Below are positions 49,115-58,915 of a DNA stretch of 64,000 nt, in pieces. A program made the translations under genes and the position numbers. Where the stretch lies: the NCBI GenBank assembly GCA_015847255.1, contig JADLZK010007332.1:1-64000 (forward strand). Direction: 5' to 3'. Position 1 is the first letter of the stretch; each line of letters starts with the position of its first letter. The stretch is from Hyparrhenia diplandra. Its lineage: Eukaryota > Streptophyta > Magnoliopsida > Poales > Poaceae. The notes below the pieces were generated by a model, which was not told the DNA's origin, ran no database searches, and saw nothing but the letters and a program-made list of their open reading frames with translations.

Positions 49115-49390
49115 GGCTGCTGCTTCCAGTTCGTAGTGAGGTGGGAGAGACGGCAGCCGGGTCAAGCTCAAATTGTAGATGGAATTATATATCCAGTTTG
49201 AGTCACCAGTCTTACGGCTCACCGTGAATTGCGTCCATATACTCCATCTACGGTTCAGTCAGTGGTCGTGTCCACTCAGTTCAATAATGTACTCCTACCT
49301 AATTGTACGTGTTGACTAGTCTTACTCCTACGGTCCTACCTAATGTAATCCATTTTGAATGCTTCTTTGACCAGCTGCTTCTTTGACCAG

Positions 49391-49655
49391 GACCTGAGGG
49401 GGACGATATCCCCACCCGTATTTCATTAAGAAGAAGATCTTCTCACCAAATCCGGAAAATCCCCGAACCCCAGCCCCGTCCCCCGACATGGGAGCCTACA
49501 TGCCCGTGAGAAGGGCCAGCTTCACACCATGCTTTGGGCACACGGGACCGGCGAAGGATTTTTTGTGGGAAATCATGCGTCCGGAAGGACTCGAACCCAT
49601 GACCGGTGGCCTCCCAACCGGGAGTGCTCACCTGGCTGGACTAACTTCCACGTGT
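49391..49655 (-). mobile_element. tRNA-derived SINE
   Basis: On the minus strand a Pol III promoter is visible: box A TAGTCCAGCCAGG (49631-49643) and box B GGTTCGAGTCC (49587-49597). The tail region GAGAAGATCTTCTTCTTAAT followed by AATGAAATACGGG resembles the 3' part of grass Au-type SINEs as I remember them. The tRNA-like part is not a folding tRNA gene, and the element runs well beyond tRNA length. Confidence 0.75.
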
Positions 49656-49656
49656 A

Positions 49657-50174
49657 TTTCGTCATGTGGGGAGGATTACGTTGTTAATATTTCTGCATAA
49701 AAAGATCTTCAAATTTCTGAATACGTAGCAGATTTTCCTTCATTTATATTTATGTTTGGCCGCATGCATATTTATAACTTTGGAAAGGGAGAATGACGGG
49801 GCTGTAATAATGAAAGCCCCTATACAAATTGATGGCTTAAACTTGCATGGCCATACGTATATCTGAGCTGTATAATAATTTATTGATTCTTGTGATATTG
49901 AAATATACAGGCTAGCACGTATTATTTTGAATGGCATGGCCTGGCCCATCATCTCCGGCTACCCCACGCGCCCATGGCAAGACAAGGAAGAAGAGCCGAC
50001 GCTGGAGTACAGCCCAGTAGCAATCGTCACCTCCGCGGCTGCCGCCCTGCTGCTCACCAGTCACCGCCGCCGCCCGCCGCTTAAGCCCACGCGCCCACGG
50101 CGGTGCGGCTCATCTCATCCACTACAAGGGCCGTCCGCGGCTGCCTGCTGGGCTGCTGCTGCTGGCAGCCGGAG
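49657..50174. other. Intergenic region and SWC6-like leader
   Basis: AT-rich to 49930, then GC-rich leader matching those of the other SWC6-like first exons. No other gene seen. Confidence 0.5.
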
Positions 50175-50263
50175 ATGGACGGGGAGGAGGAGAACATCGG
50201 GCCGTTCTGCCGGACCAGCACCCGTGGCATCGGCGCTCTCCAGCTCTGACAACGGCGCCCCAG
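50175..50263 (+). pseudogene. SWC6-like first exon, copy 4, frameshifted
   Basis: MDGEEENIGPFCRTSTR matches the other first exons. About 22 bases are then missing, so the frame ends in GIGALQL and a stop. The donor CAG/GTAACC at 50264 is still present. No later exon follows. Confidence 0.75.
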
Positions 50264-50501
50264 GTAACCACTAGCTTCACCAAACGTGCGGTGGCTTTCC
50301 CCCTTCCTTCCGAGTGGTCATTGTGTATTCTCTTCTCCACATAGAAAGATAGGGATAGGAGTAATACAATATAATTTAGGAGAAGACCACTGAGGTTTGA
50401 GTCAGTCAGTCATTAAAAAGTAGTATGATTTAGCCAGCCTACTCCCACTTTGAGTGCCTAACTTAGGATTAATATTAGAAAAAAGACGCGGCATATTGAC
50501 A

Positions 50502-50546
50502 TCAACCTGGCCATCCAATTCCTTCTCTCAATCTTCGTCTCGTTGC
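50502..50546 (+). pseudogene. DUF4220 exon 1 fragment
   Basis: CAACCTGGCCATCCAATTCC and the following bases resemble exon 1 of copies 3 and 5 (SLAIQ/SLVIQ region), placed right after the upstream-type sequence. It is very short, so moderate support only. Confidence 0.4.
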
Positions 50547-50698
50547 CTAGTTTACAATTGCTCGGTGGGTCGGATCCATAACGTGCTGGGTCCTAAAGGA
50601 AACGGATGATTTTGACAACATGTTGCCACTTTAAAAGCGTGGGAGGAGATGTCATCACTTGATACCTTTATATCGATGTCATCCATGCTTGATAAATA

Positions 50699-50942
50699 CT
50701 GTCTCGGTCCAAAATAAATCAATTTCTCGAGTTATATCTTCGCTTTGATCAACATTATAGGAAATGTTAATAATATTTATGACACAAAATAAGTACATTA
50801 AGAAAATATATCATATGATGTATCTAGTGATATTAATTTAGTGTCATAAATATTGATGAAATTTTCTATAAATTTAGTTAAATTTAAAATAGTTTGCCTT
50901 AGCACAATTGTAGGAGTTGATTTAAATTTAAAACAGAGGGAG
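50699..50942. mobile_element. Stowaway-type MITE upstream of copy 5
   Basis: 244 bp flanked by TA on both sides (50697-50698, 50943-50944). The right end ACAGAGGGAG is the reverse complement of a CTCCCTCTGT Stowaway end. The left end CTGTCTCGGTCC is diverged. The paralogous stretch near 36840 lacks it. Confidence 0.7.
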
Positions 50943-51201
50943 TAATCCCAAATGAAAAAAAAAAAAGAATAACCAATTGTGCTTCCTACACCGATTTGGC
51001 CACTAGAATGGAGTTGTTTTTGACCTCTAAGAATGCAAAGAAGACCAAGGTAGTTCGAGGCTTTGATCTAGTCAGTCAGTCAAGAAAAAATAGGATTTAC
51101 CCAACCTGCTGGACTAACATATGATTGAATATTAGAAAAAAGAGGCGGCACATTGAAGATAGCAACAGTGCATCTGTCTGTCGCTAGTAGTCTTTTGCAA
51201 A

Positions 51202-51210
51202 TATATATAG
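51202..51210 (+). promoter_or_regulatory. Possible TATA box of DUF4220 copy 5
   Basis: TATATATAG about 100 bp before the ATG at 51308. The corresponding site of copy 3 (about 37115) reads AAATATACATG, so it is not well conserved. Confidence 0.4.
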
Positions 51211-51307
51211 CATAGCATTATGAGCATTATATTAGGCGGCCGGCCGGGGAACCCTGCACTGAGAATCACCCCCTCATCACCTACCTCCATTCCGGGTAGA
51301 GAGAAAC

Positions 51308-51973
51308 ATGGGGGGTTTCACAGGTGCTGTGCACTGGTGGGAGGAGTCGCAGCTACGTGTCCTCGTCCTTACCAGCCTGGTCATCCAATTCTTCTTCCTT
51401 TACTTTCCCTTACTCCGTAGGAAGGCCCTTCCTGGTCGGCTCAGGTTCACAATGTGGCTGGCATACCATGGTGGCGATGCTGTGGCGATATATGCGCTCG
51501 CCACGCTCTTCAACCTCCATAAGGACCAAGGTGATGGTGGTGTAGGCGGAGGCAGCAGCAGCAACACGCTGCTGGAGGTGGTCTGGGCGCCCGTCCTTTT
51601 AATTCACCTTGGCGGACAGGACGGCGTCACTGCCTACAACATCGAGGACAACGAGCTGTGGAGCCGGCACCTGCTCACCGCGGTGTCTCAGGTCACCGTG
51701 GCCATCTACGTCTTCTGCAAGTCCTGGCCACCAGGCGGCGACAAGAGGCTGTTGCAGGCGACGATCCTGCTGTTCATCATTGGGGTTGTCAAATGCTTCG
51801 TCAAAGCATTGGCTTTTAAGAGGGCAAGCATCTATAACCTTGTCAGCTCAGCTGCAGAAACAAAGCAAATAAAAGATGGCAGCATGTATAATAAGCTCGA
51901 GAAGTACGTGAAGGATGCGAGGGATATTGTCGATGGACAACAACCACAGGATCATCATCAAGTTGTTGAGGAG
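51308..51973 (+). pseudogene. DUF4220 copy 5, N-terminal part before the solo LTR
   Basis: MGGFTGAVHWWEESQLRVLV starts a clean 222-codon frame with membrane segments near residues 20-38 and 50-70, the block AYNIEDNELWSRHLLTAVSQ (about 113-132) and CKSWPPGGDKRLLQA. Where copy 3 shows the missing base, this copy is in frame (LIHLGGQDG). It runs straight into the LTR at 51974 with no splice donor like that of copy 3. The hydrophilic end (QQPQDHHQVVEE) is longer than the aligned end in copy 3. As read, it would end at TGT TGA inside the LTR. Confidence 0.85.
51969..51973. repeat. Target-site duplication of the solo LTR, left copy
   Basis: AGGAG, identical to 52985-52989. Confidence 0.9.
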
Positions 51974-52984
51974 TGTTGACGCGAAACTAGGGCTTCACAC
52001 CAACACACCGGGAGGGCCTTGGACGCCCACGAAGGTCGCGATCGACCTTGTAGCAGCGAACACCGCAGCGTGGCAGCCCAAACCGATCTAGGGATCGGTG
52101 GGGGCGCGTGGAGCTCGGTGACGGCTGGAAGAACCTCGAACGCACCTCCGGGAAGACCCGCCGAAGACGCACGCGAGGGGTGCTCTAGGACCAGCGTGGC
52201 CGCCCAGAACGCCGACGAAGAACGCGGAGTTCGCCGCCGAACAGCAACGTAAGAGGGGTTGAGGGAAGAAGATGACCTACAAACGGGACAGGAGATAGAT
52301 TGGTTGTCGATTGGATGTAGATGGGATCAAATCGCCATGAACCTCTTTATTATATAGAGGAGGGTGGTCTTATCCTTTTAGGAAACCGTCATTGGACGTT
52401 TCCAAGCATCAAAACCGACCTAAACACGATTGGAAACAAATCGGTTCGGATCTCGTGACGGACACGGCTGCGTCGGGGTGACCGGACGCACGATCGGCCT
52501 TGACCGGACGCTCCGGCCGACGGGTCCGGGCCGAATTTCAGTAAGGTCTGCCGCACCGGCTCGCGGCCAGCGACCCGACCGATCACGGGACGGACGCTGG
52601 ACCGACCCACGGGTGCGTCCGGCCGATGGCCCGAAATTAGCCTGGTTCCGCCGCCCGACCGACTCGCGAGGGGGGTTGACCGGACGCTTCCGTCAACGCT
52701 GGCCCGTCGGTTTAACGTAAAGGTCTGCAAACCGATCGTGGGGCGCGCGACCTGACCGGACGCTAGGATCGACGCAGGACCGACGCGAAGCGAGTCCGGT
52801 CGCATTCCAGAGAGCCCTTTTCGAACCTCTCGAGAATTTGACTAAGTCTGGAATTTTGCGGTGACTTGGACCTCAAAAAATATGGCTAAGTCTGGAATTT
52901 TTACGGTGGGTTAGCTCTTCGAAAAAATATGGCTAAGTCGGATTTTTACCGTGACTTAGACCACGCCATTTTTGGGTGTCAACA
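51974..52984 (-). mobile_element. Solo LTR splitting DUF4220 copy 5
   Basis: 1011 bp, ends TGTTGAC/GTCAACA, perfect AGGAG duplication. On the minus strand it starts TGTTGACACCCAAAAATGGC, as many grass gypsy LTRs do, and a TATATAA-type box lies at 52349-52355 (minus). No internal region remains, so this is a solo LTR from LTR-LTR recombination. Confidence 0.9.
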
Positions 52985-52989
52985 AGGAG
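52985..52989. repeat. Target-site duplication of the solo LTR, right copy
   Basis: AGGAG, matching 51969-51973. Confidence 0.9.
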
Positions 52990-54658
52990 GAAGATCCTTT
53001 TTGAGGGTGGTGAGGCCTCTAAGCTATTCATAGACCTTTCATCTCCATTCCCTCATCGAATTAATATCTTTATGAAATTTTGGACGATTAGGGAAGAGAG
53101 AGCATATGCCTCCGTGCAAACAGGGCTTGCTGAAGCGTTTCTACTTCTTTACACCAAAATAAAAACTTATGCAATTCTTGGGGACTATGAAACGGGATGG
53201 GTGGGCGAAGTTAGCCGTGCATATATGCAGCTCGCACGATGGGTGCTACCATGGGTACCCATCGCTCTCTTCCACCGTAGTCACAGAGAGGCCTATAATG
53301 GTATTGATGTCAAGATTACATATGCCTTGTTATGCTGTACTGCTGTGCTAGAATATATTTCCACCATCACTATTTTCATGGTGGATTCCTCATACCGGGG
53401 AGCATCCCCGTGGCCAGAGACGGTCGCTCAATATAGTCTTGCAGGATACTTTGTCCGCAACAAGAAATACAACATCAAGATGAGGAATGTAAGCTTAAGT
53501 TGCAAGGACTTCCTGGACCAACTCTGGTGCATGGAGCCCTGCTTCTCGACTGCCAGAATTACGCACCTGGTTCTTCGATATCTGAAAGATGGGTGGAAGC
53601 AAAAGATACAAGACGCTGCTAGCTACCGCAGCTTCAACAACCACAGCAGCCACTGGGGCTTGAAAATGAACAAGCCATTCGATGAGTGTGTTCTCCTCTG
53701 GCACCTCGCCACAGATTTCTGCTTCTTCTCCAGCTCGTCTCCAGACCATAAATGTGCCTTTGCTGAGCCCCCAATAAGGGAGACCAAGGAGACACGAGTA
53801 GCATGGTGGACGCGAGTAATAACAGCGGTACAAGGGAAACGTACATCCGTTGCCAACAACCCAACTAGCACCACTAGTAGACCACAATGCAGCCAAGAAT
53901 CCGCAAAGTGCAAAGCTATACAATGCAGACAGATGTCCAACTACATGGTGTACCTCTTGTTTGTTAATCCTGAGATGCTATTGCCTGGCTCGAGGCGGAA
54001 TCTCTTTAAAACGGCCTATGATGATCTCAAGGGTGTCCTCAAGGACTGGGAGTGGAATCCTGTATGCTGGAGGCCATATGGAGTCAAACTAATAGAAGAG
54101 GAAGAGATAGTTATGGAGAGGCTTTTAACAGTCATGACAGAGAAAAGGGCTTCCCAAGAGGAACCATCAAAGGAAGCGACTGTTAGGGACAGTGTAATTA
54201 CAATCACGCCGCAAAAGTCAGAGAGATTTTCTCAGCCGCAATCATCAATGCAAGTCTCCAACAGAGACGAAAATTTCATTGACCAAGCCTGGGACCTTGC
54301 AAAGGAGTTATTGAAAAAGGATGAGATGGAGATGTGGAAAGAGATCCAGGATGTTTGGGTGCAGATGCTCTGCTTCTCCGCTAGCAGATGCAGAGGATAC
54401 CTACACGCCAAGGCTTTGGGCAAAGGCGGTGAGTTCCTCTCCTACGTCTGGCTCCTGTTGTTTTACATGGGGATGGAGACCTTCTCCGAGAAGCTGCAGA
54501 GGGAGTTGTTCCCAAGCTTCCAAGGGAACAACGACACCGCTTCACCACAACCGATTTCCAAGGTCGACAGCACCAGTACCGCTTCATCGGCTTCCACGGT
54601 GCACACCCGTGCCGGCGCCACTGCATCGACTTCAGAGATTTGCATGGCTAAAGAGTGA
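52985..54658 (+). pseudogene. DUF4220/DUF594 copy 5, part after the solo LTR
   Basis: An open frame of about 557 codons from the LTR edge to TGA at 54656-54658. It starts at FEGGEASKLFIDLSS, equal to residues about 85-100 of exon 2 of copy 3. About 85 codons that copy 3 has before this point are therefore lost. Middle blocks CVLLWHLATDFCFFSSSS, CRQMSNYMVYLLFVNPEMLL (about 53926-53985) and the DUF594 core CRGYLHAKALGKGGEFLSYV are complete, followed by a Ser/Thr-rich tail. Removing LTR and one duplication does not restore the frame with 51308-51973, so another lesion preceded the insertion. Confidence 0.87.
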
Positions 54659-55164
54659 AGACAGCATGGTTTGAACGCCACCCTCTCCCCTCTTCTAATC
54701 TATGATATTATGATGTGGTTTGTGGTTGTAGTTACTACTGGTTGTAACTTCGTTTGCAAGTATCCTGTGGTCATGGTACTATGTAGTGGTCAATGGTCAT
54801 GGTCTTGATCCTCATCTGTGTAAGAAAGAAAACTATGTCATGTTGTTTGTATTCTCTTTTAGAATGCCTTCCACTATGTATCATGTTGTTTCCCGAAGCA
54901 CTGTAATAATGCTTGAAATTTGATAATGGTTCATCACCTATTCGCCACAAGTTTCCAACTTTTTCTTTTTTTGATGATAACAAGTTTCCAGCTTTGAACT
55001 TTCCACTTCTACTACTGTTTTGCTTCACCTGTCCATTGTGTAAGTGTGGGCATCTCAAAACAGAGTGTCCATTGGTGTCAAAGTTTGGACGCAGAGCTGC
55101 ACCATTTACGGGTTACTAGCTAGGCTACATCCACCACCAGCAGTATGCAGTCCTGGCAGTATGC

Positions 55165-55279
55165 ACAGCCACCCACAGGCTGCAGAGGGAGCGCACCTTC
55201 CAAGCCAGGAGGGAACCAGTATGGCACTGCATCCACTAACGAGATTTGCAAAGTTGCAGATGATCATGATGTAGCTTGA
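55165..55279 (+). pseudogene. DUF594 tail fragment after copy 5
   Basis: GGCTGCAGAGGGAGCGCACC onward resembles the last 30 codons of copy 3 (RLQREQLPSQGENQ to the STSEIREVAD part) in shifted frames, then a 3'UTR-type stretch (55380-55520). It is a second partial tail, like 40466-40705 after copy 3. Confidence 0.65.
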
Positions 55280-55784
55280 CACCTTAATCATGCAGGGTAC
55301 TATTCCGATTTCCCACCCTTTTTTGTGTTGTTATGTTACTAGTGCCAGTTGTATGGTACTCTGATTCTCTTGTGGTATTGCTCCTCAACAGTGAAAACAT
55401 GTATTATTTTGGTAACCTTGTATAATGCCTTCCACTCCGTGTGATGTCCCCATTTTTGTGAAGAAAAGCAACGTTTGAAATTTGGATGGTCCATTTTTAT
55501 ATCTAGTCGCAAGCTTACAGCTTTCTAATGGATTTTATTGCTTCAAGTTTATTAAGTATGCACGTGAAAATACATTCTGTTGCTACTGCATCGCAGAACA
55601 GCTAGAGCGTGTCAAGTTGCAAAGGCACCTCAGGCCAAGGTGGAACGTGATTGCCAGAGACACATTGGCTTTGCCCATCTTATATATCTTGAGCCTGACA
55701 AATTGGATTAATGGAAGCCCAGTTTCCATTGCATTGATTCTTGTGTTGCAGCTCGATCAAACATACAGCAGTTGAAGAATATTA

Positions 55785-56072
55785 GGCCCTGTTTGGTTTC
55801 CATAAGTCGGGTGACTTATTAAGTCAGCGTGATTAAAAATTAGTGACTTATAAGTCATAAATGCTTGTTTGGTTCAAGTTATGTTATAAGTCAAGAAAAA
55901 AAAGAAGAGAAAATAGATGACTTATAAGTCAAGATAAAAAAGAAGAGAAAATTGTTGCAAGTGACTTATAAGTCCCATGACTTATAAGTCCCTACTGTTG
56001 TGAAAAATAAGTCACTTATTTTAAATTTTTGACTTTATAAGTCACTTTTAATTTATGGAAACCAAACAGCCC
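55785..56072. mobile_element. Tourist-type MITE
   Basis: 288 bp bounded by GGCCCTGTTTGG and CCAAACAGCCC, with a TTA duplication on both sides (55782-55784, 56073-56075). Inside are many copies of GACTTATAAGTC. The terminal repeat and TTA target fit Tourist/PIF-Harbinger. It sits inside the spacer shared with 30990-31150, which lacks it. Confidence 0.88.
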
Positions 56073-56510
56073 TTAACTGTTTGAGGGCCTGGCCGGTGGC
56101 TGCAGAGTGGTGGTCAATAACCATGGAGCAGACAAAGAGTGGAGGTATATCTATCTATTCGAGCAGACATGGCAGCACGCCTAGGATGGTGTTGTAGTTG
56201 ATGATGAAGTTGCTGCAAAAACGGCTCATGATTAGTGTTTGAACCTCTGCGGCTGCAACAGAGGAGAGGAGCTCTCTAGTCTCGGGTTAATTGCTTCGCC
56301 AGCCTCCCTCCTAAGCAAGACGACGGCCTGGCCCAACATCCGGCTAGCCCATACATATCAAAGCCCATGAGAGTAGCAGCCCAGTAGCAATCACCACCTG
56401 CCGAGCGCCGCCCGAGCCCGACGCCGCCGCTCACCAGTCACCGTCGCCGGTGCCCGGCTCAATCCCACGCGCCGCTCCTCTGCGGCCGGACCAGCGCCCG
56501 CACGCGCCGC

Positions 56511-57933
56511 ATGGCCACGCGCATGGCGTCCGCGCTCGCCAGCTCTGACAGTCGTGCCCAGGTAACGGCCTAACCTAACGCGACATTCGACTGACTGCTC
56601 CTGCAGTCCTTCTACCTCTCTTCCTCCTCCTATTTATTCCGAGCTGTTTCCCTGTCGTTCATGAAATTATTCCCCATTTATGTTTTGCTGCCTTATTATG
56701 AATAATTCTATATCTGTATTGCCACGCAGGCTGCTTTAGCTCGCCTTGAAGCTCTTCAGAGTGATAATGCTGGGGTTGAGGTGGTGAATCTTAATGATGA
56801 TGAGTGTGGATCCACGGATGAGGAAGACCCTGGTCAGTTTCTTTCTCATTTCTCTGTATACTAGTAATTCCATGATGTGAGAAAGGATAAGGTAGATACA
56901 GTATTACAAACTCAATGAGAAAATGTCACTCTTTGCCCCTAAAGTCTGTAATTTTGATATTACCTGTAGCACCAAGTTTGAAAAAAAAAATTATCTCTTG
57001 TCCTTGCAAAGGATTCAGTATATAATAAGATTAAAACTATCCTTGAAAGGCAATGGTTGGAAGAAGCATTCTTTTCTGGCATGAATAATACCACATGTTA
57101 TTCATAAGGTGATTGTGTTGTTACTATCTGGAATGCTCCTAAAGTTCAGTCATTTAGATATCTTTGAATCTTTGAGGTCCACATGCTACTGCTTGTCAGC
57201 CGTGTTATTAGCATCTGGAATGCCCCTAAAGTTCAGTCATTTAGATATCTTTGAATCTTTGAGGTCCACATGCTACTGCTTGTCGACCGTGTTATTAGCA
57301 TCTGGAATGCCCCTAAAGTCAGTAATTTATACATCTTTGGACCCCACATGCTACAGCTTGTAAAATGCAAATGTCACTGGGTTCACAGTTTCTGTAAATG
57401 CTTCTTTTGTGTTATATGGGTTTATTGGGCTGTCGATCTATGGATGTCCATTCAACTCAAATGCTCTACACAAGAATAACTTTGATGATCGATTTCCTCT
57501 TTTGCTTTCTGCTTTCCTTTCTACAGTTCTCATGTAAAAGAAGCAGTCCAAGATTATGAAACGCAAGACAAGGCAAGGGAAAGCTTTGGAGAAGAGGACA
57601 GCAAGATCATTCATGGATGTCATGTCTTACAAGAAGTAAGTAACCTTGTGCTGTAAGTTTGTTTTGTCATGTTTATTTTGTTAGTAGGGCACTTAAAAGA
57701 TTTTCACTCTGGAACTACAACAGGCAAATCTGGAATCCTTGCCTCCTCATGTCCTGACATATTTGAGGGCTGCTGTGGGTCCACCGAGTACTTCATCTCG
57801 ACGGCACTACTGCTCAGTTTGTGATAGTTCTATAAACTACACATGCGTGGGGTGTGGAACAAGGTTCTGTTCTTGCCGCTGTCAAGTCATACACAATGAT
57901 ACGCGCCATATCTATAGCAAGAATATGATTTGA
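56511..57933 (+). pseudogene. SWC6: SWC6-like HIT zinc-finger gene, copy 5, several lesions
   Basis: Exon 1 keeps only MATRMASALASSDSRAQ (56511-56561). The upstream MDGEEENIGPF codons are deleted. Exon 2 is 56730-56832 (AALARLEALQSDNAGVEVVN then an acidic end), exon 3 57527-57635, exon 4 57724-57933. In exon 3 the frame set by exons 1-2 hits TAA at 57535-57537, where copy 3 has CAA. A 5-base insertion follows near 57620. Exon 4 has CSVC, CVGC and the paired Cys, but its end changes from DTGC-KFVA to DTRHIYSKNMI, losing the last Cys ligand. It is a pseudogene. It is the only copy here retaining exon 2. Confidence 0.8.
57115..57375. repeat. 87-bp tandem repeat, three copies, in an intron
   Basis: Units start at 57115, 57202 and 57289 (GTGTT..CATCTGGAATGC). 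The first two are nearly identical; the third is shortened and diverged. The corresponding intron of copy 3 (45630-45730) has a single unit. Because 87 is a multiple of 3 it creates a repeating open frame that is not a gene. Confidence 0.92.
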
Positions 57934-58915
57934 CACTTTGCCATATAATTCCACTCATTTAGAAGGCCCAGGAGCTGGCCAGGCCCTCTCTACAGCCCGC
58001 GGGTTGGGACCATCCAGATGTGGCCCAACCCGTGTCCCTGAGCCCGCTTCTCAGCTGCAGGCCCACTTTGCATCGTCTTTGGATGTTCCCTCTGCAGCTC
58101 AAACCAGACACCTTTTGTATGCTTGCTGTTTGGGTGTGTGTTCTAGTACTTGGTCATCTTAGGACACTGGTAGTTACAGTTACTCTTTAGTTCGTACTGG
58201 GCAAATGGTTGCCCGGCCACATCTTTTAACAAACAAACATGAATTCCTACAGTGCTGGCCAAGGCCAACCATGCATCTTTAATTTATCTTTAGAAAAGAA
58301 AAAAAGAGCTCAGAGATATGCAATGCATCATGCTTCTTTGGAAAAGAGACAATGGGTCCAAGAAGCAAAGCATAAGTATAAGCAAAGCAAAGCATAAGTA
58401 GCTAGCGATGACTCAGGTATGTATGCTCCTTGAGTCTTTAGGCGACAAGAAGCAAGGCTGCTGCTTTAATCTGGAGTGGAGAAGATAGCTACAACGAAAG
58501 GTGAAACATACTAGTACATCATATCTCTTGCCTACGGCCGTGCCACAACTCTCTACACTGTTCAACCTCAACCATTGATCGAGCTCGGATCGATCATGGG
58601 TTAGCTACACAGATTAGTTTGCTCGGACCATTGACTCGTCGGCGTCGAGTCTAGCTAGCTAGCTTAATTATTAGGTACGCTAGCTGCTCGGTGCTCCTCC
58701 CTCCCCAATTGATTTTAATCATTATATTTTATTATTTGGAATATATATAACGCAGTTGCATAGATGGTGCATAACTGAGTTTGTACACAGGGCAGGCGTG
58801 CAGGTGTGACGGTTGGCGATCTGAGGTCTTCATTCCTTAACCAGTGGAATCTAGCTAGCTGCTTTGCCGTTTCTGTCGCCTGTTAGCCTTATACGCACTG
58901 CAGAGAAAATTCGTC
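57934..58915. other. Intergenic region before the NLR
   Basis: No gene supported. Short AAGCAAAGCATAAGTA-type repeats occur at 58365-58400. Confidence 0.5.

Noticed and set aside
49587..49655. tRNA gene on the minus strand
   Set aside because: Box A and B are present, but the cloverleaf is not convincing and the unit continues into a SINE body and tail.
57109..57363. Open frame of 84 codons with internal repeats
   Set aside because: It is only the 87-bp tandem repeat in an intron; 87 is a multiple of 3, so the frame stays open without coding.
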